64,000 nucleotides of DNA, taken from Micromonospora cremea (lineage in GTDB: Bacteria; Actinomycetota; Actinomycetes; Mycobacteriales; Micromonosporaceae). The translations under genes and the position numbers were made by a program. This document shows, one piece after another, positions 1 to 8,305 of the stretch. The DNA lies in contig NZ_FSQT01000002.1 in the NCBI RefSeq assembly GCF_900143515.1, positions 2,481,501 through 2,545,500 of the forward strand, in the 5' to 3' direction. The notes beneath the pieces are model-generated. The model did not search any database, had not been told where the DNA came from, and was given only the letters and a program-made list of their open reading frames with translations. The first letter of the stretch is position 1. Each line of letters starts with the position of its first letter.

Positions 1-627
1 CACCGACAGCCCGTCCAGGCCCGGGAAGCCCGGGAACATCAGGTCCTCGTTGGTGTACTCGTGGTTGACCACGAGCAGCGCCCGGTTGCCCCGCTTGTCC
101 AGCGGTAGCACGCCCACGAAGTCGTTGTTGTAGCCGAACTGCTTCGACTGCGCGGCGGCGGTCTGCTCGTGCACGTTGAACTCGGGCGCGCCCGGCACAA
201 CCGGGTCGCCCCACTTGATGACCACGGCGTGGTCGTACCCGTTCGGCACGACCAGGGTGTCCAACTTGTTCGGCGGGATCGGCTTGAAGGTCAGCGCCCC
301 GCTGCCGACACCGGTGCTGGCGCGTCCGAAACCGAACGCCTCCGGGACGTCCGGGATGGCCGGGGCGGCCATGGCCGGCGACGCACCGGCCAGCGCACCG
401 GCCGCCGCACCACCGAAGCCGAGGACCAGCGCCCCGACCGCGCCGACCCGGACCACGCCGCGCCGTGAGACCTCCGCGTTCACCACGTCACCGAAGTACG
501 CGTTGTCGGAGGTGTTCGGGACCGGGTGGTCACAGGCGTTTCCGCAGCGGTAGAGACAGGTCATGGCGTCACGGCTGCCGTGGCGGGTCGCGCCCAACAG
601 CGGGAGCAGCCGGGGACGGTCGCTCAT
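1..627 (-). CDS. PhoX family phosphatase, N-terminal part (runs off window start)
   Basis: This is the first 209 codons of a secreted PhoX-type (DUF839) phosphatase, a family of calcium-dependent alkaline phosphatases that release phosphate outside the cell. The ATG at 627 follows AGGAGG by 6 nt. The N-terminus is long and polar and includes a Cys-containing stretch (CLYRCGNACDHP). A twin-arginine signal (SRRGVVRVG) and a hydrophobic run ending in an Ala-rich cleavage region come next, near residues 50-80. The mature part contains GYNNDFVGVLPL and VVNHEYTNEDLMFPG, blocks typical of the family. The 3' end lies outside the window, so the catalytic C-terminus cannot be checked. Tat export is inferred from the motif. 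Confidence 0.88.
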   Translation of the reverse strand, partial: MSDRPRLLPLLGATRHGSRDAMTCLYRCGNACDHPVPNTSDNAYFGDVVNAEVSRRGVVRVGAVGALVLGFGGAAAGALAGASPAMAAPAIPDVPEAFGFGRASTGVGSGALTFKPIPPNKLDTLVVPNGYDHAVVIKWGDPVVPGAPEFNVHEQTAAAQSKQFGYNNDFVGVLPLDKRGNRALLVVNHEYTNEDLMFPGFPGLDGLSV

Positions 628-867
628 GGAGGAGCCTCCTGGGAGGGTCGGTGGCACGCGGGATCAGTCGTTGGCCGGGCGTACCTGCCGGACGCTAGGA
701 GGACGCGGTGAGCGGTCGTCGGCCGCGATGTGAACCAGGCGTGAACACCTCTGTGGGCGCCGGCCGCGCGCAACCGGTCTGACCTCGGGCTGAACCGATC
801 GGCATGACCGCACGTATTCACGAGCGAACGCACCGCCGGACGCGCGCCGGGAAGCGAGGAGACCGCC

Positions 868-1383
868 ATCAGCGACCACGACGCCCAACTGCTGCGCGCG
901 CTGCACGAGGAGCACGCGGAGGCGCTGTACGCACACGCCCTCCGGCTGGTCAACGGGGACCGGCAGCGGGCTGAGGACCTGGTGCAGGAGACGCTGCTGC
1001 GGGCCTGGCGGCACCCGGAGTCGCTCGATCCGCGACGCGGGTCGGTGCGGGCCTGGCTCTTCACCACCGCCCGCAACCTCGCCATCGACGCCTGGCGGCG
1101 GCGGTCCACCCGGGTCGGTGAGGTTTTCACCGACGAGATGCCCGAACCGCCGGAGGTGGTCGACGAGGCCGAACGCGCCGTGGAGGCGTGGACCGTCGCC
1201 GAGGCGCTCAACCGGCTCAGCCCGACCCACCGCGAGGTGCTAGTCGAGTGCTTCTACCAGGGGCGGTCGGTGGCCGAGGCGGCATCCCGGCTGGGCGTGC
1301 CACCGGGCACCGTGAAGTCCCGCACCCACTACGCGCTGCGGTCACTACGGTTGGTCCTGGCTGAGATGGGAGTGACGGGATGA
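868..1383 (+). CDS. ECF-family RNA polymerase sigma factor, apparent ATC start
   Basis: A 171-aa ECF sigma factor with only regions 2 and 4. Region 2 runs through AEDLVQETLLRAW and the following RAWLFTTARNLAIDAWRR. Region 4 has the helix-turn-helix SVAEAASRLGVPPGTVKSR. There is no ATG, GTG or TTG in frame between the stop at 805-807 and the GTG at 982, and that GTG lies inside region 2, so starting there would delete needed helices. The best start is ATC at 868, with GAGGAG 6-11 nt upstream and a sensible N-terminus (ISDHDAQLLRALHEEH). The gene overlaps the anti-sigma gene by ATGA, so the two are translationally coupled. The family assignment is firm; the start codon is inference. Confidence 0.88.
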   Translation: MSDHDAQLLRALHEEHAEALYAHALRLVNGDRQRAEDLVQETLLRAWRHPESLDPRRGSVRAWLFTTARNLAIDAWRRRSTRVGEVFTDEMPEPPEVVDEAERAVEAWTVAEALNRLSPTHREVLVECFYQGRSVAEAASRLGVPPGTVKSRTHYALRSLRLVLAEMGVTG

Positions 1384-2078
1384 CCCGGTGCGAGTTCGCG
1401 CACGACGACGGCGCGTACGTGCTGGGAGCCCTGGCCCCCGCCGAGCGGGCGGCCTACGAGCGGCACCTCGCCGGCTGCGCCTCCTGCCGGGACGCGGTCG
1501 CCGAGATCGCCGTCCTGCCCGGGCTGCTCGGTCGCCTCGACCCCGCGGGTCTGGAGCAGTTCCTGCCGCCGCCGACCGCGCCCCGGGTGCCCGCGCTGCT
1601 CGAGGAGGCCAAGGCCCGCCGCCGTCGCGAGCGGTGGGCGACCCGCCGACGGTACGCGCTGACCGGGCTGGTCGCCGCCGCGCTGGCGCTGGTGGTCGGC
1701 GTGGGCGCCGCCACGGTGCTGCGCGGCACCCCGGGCGTCCCGGGGACCCCCGAGCCGCAGGTGTCGATGGTCGCCATGCGACCGGTGGCCAGCGCCGGGC
1801 CGGTGCACGCCGAGATCGGGCTGACCGGCACCGACTGGGGCACCGAGGTGACCATGCGCTGCGGGTACGACCCGCGGACCGGCTACGGCAAGGCGTACAC
1901 CTTCCGGTTGGTGGCACGGGGCCCCGACGGCGCCACTGAGCAGATCGGCTCCTGGCTGGCCGCGCCGGGCGACGCCCTCCAGTTCACCGGCGCGACCCGG
2001 TTCACCGACGCCGAGCTGGTCAGCGTCGAACTTCAACGCGCCGACGGCACCCCGGTCCTGTCCTACGCCGTCCCCTAA
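1380..2078 (+). CDS. Anti-sigma factor with zinc-binding ZAS domain
   Basis: A 232-aa membrane-anchored anti-sigma factor expected to hold the sigma factor encoded just upstream. The N-terminus carries the ZAS signature His29-x3-Cys33-x2-Cys36 (HLAGCASC), with a further Cys4/His8. A single transmembrane helix lies at about residues 92-114. The remaining ~115 residues would be outside the cell and form a beta-rich domain like those that sense the signal in such pairs. The start ATG overlaps the sigma stop by four bases, supporting one operon. The inducing signal cannot be read from the sequence. Confidence 0.9.
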   Translation: MTRCEFAHDDGAYVLGALAPAERAAYERHLAGCASCRDAVAEIAVLPGLLGRLDPAGLEQFLPPPTAPRVPALLEEAKARRRRERWATRRRYALTGLVAAALALVVGVGAATVLRGTPGVPGTPEPQVSMVAMRPVASAGPVHAEIGLTGTDWGTEVTMRCGYDPRTGYGKAYTFRLVARGPDGATEQIGSWLAAPGDALQFTGATRFTDAELVSVELQRADGTPVLSYAVP

Positions 2079-2123
2079 CCCGCCCCGTCCCTCCTGCCTT
2101 CCGCGGTCCCGCCCCCCTCTCCG

Positions 2124-2198
2124 CCGCGATCTTGCACTTGCTGCCGAGACGTAAGGGGCATACCGGGCATTCTGGCGACCGGAACTGCAAGATCGCGG
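2124..2198. repeat. REP-like intergenic hairpin, type 1
   Basis: Perfect 13-bp inverted arms, CCGCGATCTTGCA at 2124-2136 and its complement at 2186-2198, enclose about 49 nt. It sits between the anti-sigma gene and the convergent transposase gene. The arms end in GATC-containing sequence, as do two other hairpins in this window, but the core differs. There is no U-tract, so it resembles a dispersed REP/BIME element more than a simple terminator. Confidence 0.6.
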
Positions 2199-2229
2199 GG
2201 CCGGGCCGGGCCGGGCGGGGGCGGGGCGT

Positions 2230-3700
2230 GCGGGGCGGTCAGACATCCCAGGCGCTTGGATGTCAAGCAGCGACGGGTTGGGCCCGGTGCGACCAGGCGG
2301 TTGTCTGGTCGTAGAGGGTGGCGGTTTTGAGGCAGCCGTGGAGGATGCCGACGAGGCGGTTACCGATCTGCCGTAGCGCGGCGTTGTGGCCGATGTCGCG
2401 GGCGCGCAGCTCGTCGTAGTAGGCGCGGACCGCGGGGTCGTGCAGGATCGCGGCGCCGGCTTGTGTGTGCAGGGCGTCGACGAGCCGGTCGTTGTGCACG
2501 ATGCGGGCGTGGACGGTCTTGGACTTGCCGGACTGACGGGTGATGGGTGCGGTGCCGGCGTAGTTCTTGCGGGCTTTGGCGTCGGCGTAGCGCCCTGGTG
2601 CGTCGCCGAACTCTGCGAGCACCCGGGCGCCGAGGATCACGCCGATGCCGGGTTGGCTGCGGTAGACCTCAGCGTCCGGGTGCTGGCCAAAATGCGCCTC
2701 GACCTGGCCTTGCATGGCCCGGATCTGAGCGTTGAGGGTCTGTAGGATCGCGACGGTGGCGCCGATGGTGCCCGCGTAGGCGGCGGTGACGACCTCGGGT
2801 TGGCGCAGGTGCGCGGTGCGCAGTGCCCGCTGGATCGTGGCGGCCTTGTCTGCGATCGGGCGGCGGCGGGCCCGCTTGAGAACCGTGCTGATCTGGGTGA
2901 GGGTGAGCGTGGCCGCCTGGTCCGGGGTGGGTGCCTTGGCCAGCAGTTCGAGGGTGTCGACCCCGGTCAGTGTCAGCGGCTGGTAGGCATCCAGCGCGGC
3001 GGGGAAGTACTCCCGCAGCGCCGCGCGTAGCCGCAGCATGTGACGGGTGCGTTCCCAGATCAGCGTCTGGTGCGCCCGGGACACCACCTTGACCGCCTCG
3101 GCGAGGTCGGAATCGGCGGCCACTGGACGCAGCTGATGACGGCGGGTCCGGACCATGTCAGCCAAGGCGTGCGCATCGCCTTTGTCGCTCTTGGCCCCCG
3201 ACAGCGACACCAACTCCCGATGCCGCGCGGCCTGCTTCGGGTTCACCCCGAACACCTGGTAGCCGGCCGCGACCAGCGCCCGCACCCACGGCCCACGATC
3301 AGTCTCGATGCACACCACCACCTGAGCAGGCTCGGCGTCATCAGCCAGGAACCCGGCGACCAGCTCATGCAAGCGGGCCATCCCGTCCACACCCTCGGGC
3401 AGCCGCGCCGTGCGCATCACCCGCCCGTGCTGGTCCTGCACCTCCACATCGTGATGATCTTCCGCCCAGTCGTCACCGACGAACAGCACACCCGCCTCCG
3501 TTCCACCGCAACTCCGTCAGCAGCCCGCGGGAGAACTCAGCGCCCTAATGGACCAGTGCTCACGCCGACCCCGGCGGGCACGACATCCCATCAGCCGTCC
3601 ATCTCCCGACCACGGACAAGGGCACGGTCTGACCCTAGGACTCACCGGTCCAGGGGGTGGGAGTGCTCACTCGTCCGCGGCTACCGGACATCGAGTCTGC
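2230..3700 (-). mobile_element. IS110-family insertion sequence, ends approximate
   Basis: The element consists of the transposase gene plus flanking non-coding DNA. Its exact ends cannot be fixed from one copy because IS110 elements have no terminal inverted repeats and make little or no target duplication. The 236 bp between the transposase start and rarD is the likely home of the guide (bridge) RNA. A short GACATCCCA word occurs both at about 2242 and about 3583 and could mark the end cores, but this is only suggestive. Confidence 0.55.
2263..3489 (-). CDS. IS110-family transposase
   Basis: A full-length 408-aa IS110-type recombinase. The N-terminal RuvC-like DEDD domain shows an early Asp pair (VGDDWAED), Glu62 in CIETDRG, and Asp102/Asp105 in AKSDKGDAH. 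The C-terminal Transposase_20 domain has the PGIG motif near residue 268 and the Ser-bearing stretch APITRQSGKSK. The GTG start at 3489 has GGAGG just upstream. No frameshift or stop is seen, so the enzyme is probably intact. IS110 elements lack long inverted repeats and are guided by a bridge RNA made from a non-coding end. The non-coding side upstream of this gene (3490-3725) is where that RNA would lie. Confidence 0.93.
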   Translation of the reverse strand: MLFVGDDWAEDHHDVEVQDQHGRVMRTARLPEGVDGMARLHELVAGFLADDAEPAQVVVCIETDRGPWVRALVAAGYQVFGVNPKQAARHRELVSLSGAKSDKGDAHALADMVRTRRHQLRPVAADSDLAEAVKVVSRAHQTLIWERTRHMLRLRAALREYFPAALDAYQPLTLTGVDTLELLAKAPTPDQAATLTLTQISTVLKRARRRPIADKAATIQRALRTAHLRQPEVVTAAYAGTIGATVAILQTLNAQIRAMQGQVEAHFGQHPDAEVYRSQPGIGVILGARVLAEFGDAPGRYADAKARKNYAGTAPITRQSGKSKTVHARIVHNDRLVDALHTQAGAAILHDPAVRAYYDELRARDIGHNAALRQIGNRLVGILHGCLKTATLYDQTTAWSHRAQPVAA

Positions 3701-3725
3701 CTCCCGGCTGACCCGACGCCTCCCA

Positions 3726-4646
3726 TTAGGGGGTGGGGATGGGGGTGCGGGGGGTGGTCGCGCGGGTACGGGTCCGGTGGGACTGGCGGACGGCGTCGGC
3801 GGTGAAGACGACGAGGGCGAGCCAGACCAGCGCGAAGCCGGCGAGGCGGGCCGGTGGCATCGGCTCGTGGAAGATCAGCACACCGCAGCCGAGCTGGAGG
3901 ATCGGTGCCAGGTACTGGATCATGCCGAGGCTGCTCAGCGGCAACCGGTTGGCGGCCCCGGCGAAGAGCAGCAGCGGGATCGCGGTGGCCGCGCCGGCCA
4001 GCACCAGCAGCGCGGTGTGCCCGGCCGAGACGTGCCCGAAGGTCGACTCGGCGCGCCGGGTCAGCCAGGCCAGGTAGCCCAGCGCGGGCAGCGCCAGCAC
4101 CGCCGACTCGACGAAGAGCCCCTCCGCGGCGGGCAGCCCGAGCCGCTTCTTGACCAGGCCGTAGCCGGCGAAGCTGAACGCCAGGGTCAGGGCCAGCCAG
4201 GGCAGCCGGCCGTAGTCCACGGTGAGCACCGCGACCGCCGACGCGCCGATGCCCAGCGCCACCCACTGCGCCGGGCGCAGCCGCTCCCGCAGCACCGTCA
4301 CCCCGAGCAGCACCACCACCAGTGGGTTGATGAAGTAGCCGAGCGCGGTCTCCACCACCCGGTCCGAGTTGACTCCGTAGATGTAGGTGCCCCAGTTGAT
4401 CGCGATCAGCGCGGCGGCGGCGACGATCCCGGCCATCGCCCAGGGCCGGCGCAGCAACGCCCGCAGGAAGCCGACGTTGCGTAACGCGGCCAGCAGCAGG
4501 GCCACGAAGACCACCGACCAGACGATCCGGTGGGCGAGGATCTCGAGCGGGCCGGCCGGTCGGAGCAGCTTGAGATAGAGCGGAAAGAAGCCCCAGAGCA
4601 GGTACGCGCCGAGGCCGTAGAGGTATCCCAGGCGGAGTGGCGTCAC
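3726..4646 (-). CDS. rarD: RarD-like EamA-family permease
   Basis: A 306-aa ten-helix membrane protein of the drug/metabolite (EamA) superfamily, RarD branch. It opens with YLYGLGAYLLWGFFPLYLKL, the family's first helix, and contains INWGTYIYGVNSDRVVETALGYFINPL, split here across helices 3-4. The second EamA half ends with HEPMPPARLAGFALVWLAL. The GTG start at 4646 was chosen because it begins right before the first helix and overlaps the stop of the upstream GNAT gene by four bases (GTGA). Longer upstream reading would add a charged tail lying inside that gene. Substrate unknown; RarD names come from a chloramphenicol phenotype in other bacteria. Confidence 0.9.
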   Translation of the reverse strand: MTPLRLGYLYGLGAYLLWGFFPLYLKLLRPAGPLEILAHRIVWSVVFVALLLAALRNVGFLRALLRRPWAMAGIVAAAALIAINWGTYIYGVNSDRVVETALGYFINPLVVVLLGVTVLRERLRPAQWVALGIGASAVAVLTVDYGRLPWLALTLAFSFAGYGLVKKRLGLPAAEGLFVESAVLALPALGYLAWLTRRAESTFGHVSAGHTALLVLAGAATAIPLLLFAGAANRLPLSSLGMIQYLAPILQLGCGVLIFHEPMPPARLAGFALVWLALVVFTADAVRQSHRTRTRATTPRTPIPTP

Positions 4647-5140
4647 CGCTCCACCGTAAGGGGTGAATCTCCGCCTTGCTCCTTTCCGGTGACCGGGGTC
4701 ACCGGGGGCCGACGATCGAGCTGCATCCACCGCTCCGGAACGTCCAGCGGCGTGAAGCCCACCCGTGCGTACACCTCGTGCGCGTCGTTGGTGCACAGCA
4801 GGATCCGGCGTACGCCCAGCTCGCCCAGGTGGTCGCGGACGGAGGCGGCCAGCCAGCCGCCCAACCCGTGACCCCGGGCGGGGCGGTCCACGTACACGTC
4901 ACAGAGCCAGGCGAAGGTGGCGCCGTCGGTGACCACCCGGGCCACCGCCACCTGGCGGCCGTCCCCGGGCCGGTAGACGCCGAACGGCAGCGAGCCGGCG
5001 AACGCCCGGACGACCGTCTCCCGGTCCCGGCCCAGTGCCCAGTACGCGTCGGTGGACAGCCACCGGTGCACCCGGTCCAGATCGAGCCGGGCGGGATCGG
5101 TGCTGAGCAGGTGGCCGTCGGAGCGGGTCAGCGAGAACAC
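4643..5140 (-). CDS. GNAT-family N-acetyltransferase
   Basis: A 165-aa GNAT acetyltransferase that would use acetyl-CoA on an unknown amine. Motif A is seen as VYVDRPARGHGLGGWL, with the R-G-H-G-L-G pyrophosphate loop, and the later VYARVGFTPLD is the usual GNAT end motif. It starts with GTG at 5140 without a clear Shine-Dalgarno and may be leaderless. The stop overlaps the rarD start, so the two form an operon. The C-terminal 25 residues are polar and probably not part of the fold. Confidence 0.88.
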   Translation of the reverse strand: MFSLTRSDGHLLSTDPARLDLDRVHRWLSTDAYWALGRDRETVVRAFAGSLPFGVYRPGDGRQVAVARVVTDGATFAWLCDVYVDRPARGHGLGGWLAASVRDHLGELGVRRILLCTNDAHEVYARVGFTPLDVPERWMQLDRRPPVTPVTGKEQGGDSPLTVER

Positions 5141-5199
5141 CCCGCGACGCTAGCCGCCGGGGTCGGCCCCCGCGCCGGCCAATTCCCGAACTCTGGTCA

Positions 5200-5245
5200 C
5201 CGGAACGCCCGGGCTCCGGCCACGGCCGGGGCCCGGGCGTTCCGG
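5200..5245. terminator. GC-rich hairpin terminator
   Basis: A perfect 15-bp stem: CCGGAACGCCCGGGC at 5200-5214 pairs with its complement at 5231-5245, and a further inner stem is possible. It follows the stop of the holin-like gene (minus strand). There is no U-tract, as is common in actinomycetes. Confidence 0.65.
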
Positions 5246-5267
5246 GTCGATCCTGGTCGGCTGTCGG

Positions 5268-5654
5268 TCAGTCCCGGTCGAGGATGGCGCCGAGAACCCA
5301 GGTCACGATGCTGACGAACAGCGCGCCCAGCACGGCGGCCGGCCAGAAGCCGTCCACCTCGAACGGTAGCCCCGCCTGGTCGGCGATCCAGCTCGTGAGC
5401 AGGAACAGCAGCCCGTTCACCACCAGCGCGATGAGCCCGAGGGTCAGCAGGTAGAAGCCACAACCGACGGTCTTGATGATCGGCTGGAGCACCGCGTTGA
5501 CCACACCGAAGATCGCCGCCACCAGGATCAGCGTGGTGACGGTCTCGGTGGCGGAGGACGACTCCAGAGTGATGCCCGGAATGAGGAGTGTGGCCAGCCA
5601 GAAGGCCAGCGCCGTGGTGGCCAGCCGAATCAGCAGCCCTTTCAGAAAACCCAT
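5268..5654 (-). CDS. Phage-holin-family (pfam04020-like) four-helix membrane protein
   Basis: A 128-aa protein with about four hydrophobic helices. It has the family's conserved NAVLQPIIK block after helix 2 and a polar loop before the last helix (GFWPAAVLGALFVSIVTWVLG). Members are widespread chromosomal membrane proteins and are not evidence of a prophage; their role is unknown. ATG start at 5654. It stands alone, followed by a strong hairpin. Confidence 0.85.
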   Translation of the reverse strand: MGFLKGLLIRLATTALAFWLATLLIPGITLESSSATETVTTLILVAAIFGVVNAVLQPIIKTVGCGFYLLTLGLIALVVNGLLFLLTSWIADQAGLPFEVDGFWPAAVLGALFVSIVTWVLGAILDRD

Positions 5655-5715
5655 GGCGGGGATCGTGCCACGGACCGGGCACCGGCGTAACCCGCCGATG
5701 GACGATCGGAACGGT

Positions 5716-7731
5716 TCAGCCTCGCGCGGGTCGTCCGATGAGCTGCGCCTCGATCGGGGTGGGGGAGAGCAGCGCCCAGCGCAGCGCGCGCCGGTTCACC
5801 ACGGCCACCATGTCGTCCCGGATCCGCGTCAACCACTCGGCCGAGCCGCCCAGCCCGAGCGCGGTGCCGGCCAGCGCGGCCTCGGTGGCGTCCAGCGGTT
5901 GCAGTACCGCCAGGTCGGCCCGGGTCAGCGCGTCCACGTCCGCCGGGGTGAGCTCGTCCCGGACCACCAGGGTGGCCCGCCAGGGCGGGCCCGGCTCGGT
6001 GTCGGCCGGCACCGGCCCGGCGTCGACGACCAGCAGCAACGGCCGAAGCGCCGTGCCCACCCCGTCGGCGACCGGCCGACCCGGCGGAATCAGCGGGATC
6101 GTCCCGCCCGGCGCGCCCACGCCCCGGACGAACGGTTCCCAGGCGCGGGGGCGTCCGGTCTGGACAACCACCAGTGCGCCCAGCGCCATCGCGCGCAGTG
6201 CCACCAACTGGGCGGCACGCACCCCGCCGACCAGCAGTACCCGGGTGCTCTCCGGCCGGAACAGCCGAACGGTGACCGCCCCACCGTGCCGGTTCGTGCC
6301 GACCATCATCCCCGCCTCGCCCAGGGGCAGCTCCCAGTCGTCCAGCGCCGGCCGCGACTGTCCTGCGGGGGTCGCGAGCGCCAGCGGCAGCGTGCCGGCC
6401 AGCCCGGCCAGGTGCGCGCCGTCGAGCCGGCTCAGCTCCCCACCCAGGCCGGTCACCAACCGGTCCAGCGCCTCGGCGGCCGCGGTCAGCTCCGTTGCCG
6501 TTCCGGCTGCCAGGCGTACGGTCAGCTCGGTCGGCACCCGGGTCGCGCCGCTGACCGGCGGCGGGCCCGCGCAGAGCGACACCGTCGTCGCGGTCGCCGG
6601 CAGCGCGAGCAGCCGTGGCACCAGCCGGCGCGCTCCCGCACCGTCGGCGTCCGGCCACCGGATCAGCCGGAAGGTGGCCTGGACCAGAGCGCCGGACCGG
6701 AGCACCGGCCAGGACTCCCGCACCGGATGGCCGTCGTGGTGGGCCAGTTCGCTCAGGACGCGCAGCGCCGCCGGCACGCCGAGCGGCCGGGCGGTCAGCG
6801 GCCCGATCCGGCGGACGATCCGGCGTAGCGTGCCGGCGAGCACCCGACGTAGGTCCTCCTCCGACCAGCCGTCCACCCGCAGCACCCGGACCGCGAGCAC
6901 CGCCCGCTCCCGCCCGGCGAGCCGCCCGTCTGTGAGCTGCCGGTACGACGTGCCGACCGTGCCGCCCGCCGCCGGCACCGGCGCCGGTGTCCCGGCGAGC
7001 AGTAGTTGGATCCGCAGCGGCGGCACGTCCGGCCCGACCGGCGGCAGCAGCGCGGACGGCCCGGGGACGGTCCGGGCCGCGTCGCCGAGCAGGTCGCCGG
7101 GATCGCCGAGCTCCAGCAGCGCCACCATGCCGTCGGTGTCCTCCAGCACCGCGGCCGGCCCTCCGGAGAGTTCCGTCGAGCGGACCATGGTGCCGGGGGC
7201 GACCAGGTCGAGCAGCTCGGCCGGGCCGGCCGGCCCGGCCAGCGCGCGGCGTCGGGTCAGGTGCCCGGCGGCGGTGCCCAGCCATTCGAAGAGCCACCGC
7301 CCCCGGACCCGGACCCAGGCGGTCGCCATCAGCAGCACCGCCGCCAGCAGGGCCGCGAGGGTGACCGGCGTGCCCCGGCCCAGGGCGGCGAGCACGAGCG
7401 CCACCGCGACCTGCCCGGTGACCAGTTGGCCGGCGCGCACCCCGGTGCCCCCGCGTCTGCCGGGCGAGGCCCAGCGGGCGACCGGTGTCGGGCGGTCGGG
7501 GGTGCCCCGCTCGGAGAACCCGGGAGCGGTGTCGGCGGGCCGGCCGCGCCCGGTCGCCCGCGGCGCAACGCCTGGCCCGGTCGCTGGCGCGACTACGCCT
7601 GGCCCCGTCGTCGGCGCGACTACGCCGGGCCCGGTCGCCGGCTGCGGCCCTCCGGTGGTTGTCGCCGGCACCGCGCCTCCTCGAGCAGTGTGGACCGTGC
7701 CGGGCGGTCGGCCGCTCCCGCGGCCCGTCAC
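5716..7731 (-). CDS. eccE: Type VII secretion protein EccE
   Basis: A 671-aa ESX membrane-complex subunit. Two hydrophobic helices around residues 105-140 follow a Pro/Thr/Gly-rich N-terminus containing a short tandem repeat (TGPGVVAP-like units). The rest is a large soluble domain of the EccE type (TSYRQLTDGRLAGRE, RLFRPESTRVLLVGG). EccE sits at the edge of the EccBCDE pore and contacts mycosin. It lies divergently from the two WXG100 genes across a 230-bp spacer. The other core genes (eccB, eccC, eccD) are not in the window, though they could lie elsewhere. GTG start at 7731; a slightly different start is possible. Confidence 0.82.
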   Translation of the reverse strand: MTGRGSGRPPGTVHTARGGAVPATTTGGPQPATGPGVVAPTTGPGVVAPATGPGVAPRATGRGRPADTAPGFSERGTPDRPTPVARWASPGRRGGTGVRAGQLVTGQVAVALVLAALGRGTPVTLAALLAAVLLMATAWVRVRGRWLFEWLGTAAGHLTRRRALAGPAGPAELLDLVAPGTMVRSTELSGGPAAVLEDTDGMVALLELGDPGDLLGDAARTVPGPSALLPPVGPDVPPLRIQLLLAGTPAPVPAAGGTVGTSYRQLTDGRLAGRERAVLAVRVLRVDGWSEEDLRRVLAGTLRRIVRRIGPLTARPLGVPAALRVLSELAHHDGHPVRESWPVLRSGALVQATFRLIRWPDADGAGARRLVPRLLALPATATTVSLCAGPPPVSGATRVPTELTVRLAAGTATELTAAAEALDRLVTGLGGELSRLDGAHLAGLAGTLPLALATPAGQSRPALDDWELPLGEAGMMVGTNRHGGAVTVRLFRPESTRVLLVGGVRAAQLVALRAMALGALVVVQTGRPRAWEPFVRGVGAPGGTIPLIPPGRPVADGVGTALRPLLLVVDAGPVPADTEPGPPWRATLVVRDELTPADVDALTRADLAVLQPLDATEAALAGTALGLGGSAEWLTRIRDDMVAVVNRRALRWALLSPTPIEAQLIGRPARG

Positions 7732-7781
7732 GCGCCGCGACGTGGCTGCGACACATCGTAAGCGACCGATGTCGGTCGTGG

Positions 7782-7790
7782 TTGTCCACA
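7782..7790 (+). promoter_or_regulatory. DnaA-box-like site TTGTCCACA
   Basis: TTGTCCACA, the actinobacterial DnaA-box form, lies in the divergent spacer between eccE and the WXG100 genes. A single site may be chance or a regulatory/titration site. Confidence 0.35.
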
Positions 7791-7961
7791 GGGGAGACGC
7801 GGGGGGGTAGCAGAACCGCTACCGGGCCGCTACCGTCAGCCACGAAGTTCTTCGCTGACCCGCGTTCACCGTGCTCAACGACCCGGGCCACGCGAGCTGC
7901 GCGCCCCCAGGGTGGGCGCGTCGACGGCCAGTCACGACCGAGGAAACGAGGTGACGTCCGG

Positions 7962-8282
7962 GTGTCCCAGACCCAGGCAGAAGCCGCGGTGATGCAGCAG
8001 AGCGCCGCGAAGTTCGAGCAGGTGGACCAGTCGTTGCAGTCCATGCTGACCGGCCTGTTGGCCGAGCTGGAGGTGTTGCAGCACGCCTGGCGCGGCGCCG
8101 GCGGGCGGTCGTTCGAGCAGGTCAAGCAGCAGTGGTCACAGGACCAGGCAGCTCTGCACCGGGCGCTGCGGGAGACCGCCGGGGCGATCCGCACCGCCGG
8201 CCGGCAGTACGACGTCTCGGACGACGAGTCGGCCAGCCGGGTGGCCGGCACCAACCGCGGCGGCATCCAGCTGCCGCTCTGA
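7962..8282 (+). CDS. WXG100-family secreted protein (first of pair)
   Basis: A 106-aa helical-hairpin protein of the ESAT-6/CFP-10 superfamily, the usual substrates of type VII secretion. The W-x-G turn is HAWRGAGGRSF near the middle, with long amphipathic helices on both sides. A Y-x3-D/E-type export signal is visible after helix 2 as YDVSDDE. The GTG at 7962 was chosen because it is preceded by GAGGTGA and gives the normal length. The next WXG100 gene begins 23 nt downstream and probably encodes its dimer partner. Confidence 0.88.
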   Translation: MSQTQAEAAVMQQSAAKFEQVDQSLQSMLTGLLAELEVLQHAWRGAGGRSFEQVKQQWSQDQAALHRALRETAGAIRTAGRQYDVSDDESASRVAGTNRGGIQLPL

Positions 8283-8305
8283 CCCCCACTCGGGAGGGAG
8301 ATCCG

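Noticed and set aside
5268..5654. Prophage suggested by a holin-family protein
   Set aside because: This holin family is common on actinomycete chromosomes, and no other phage gene is near.
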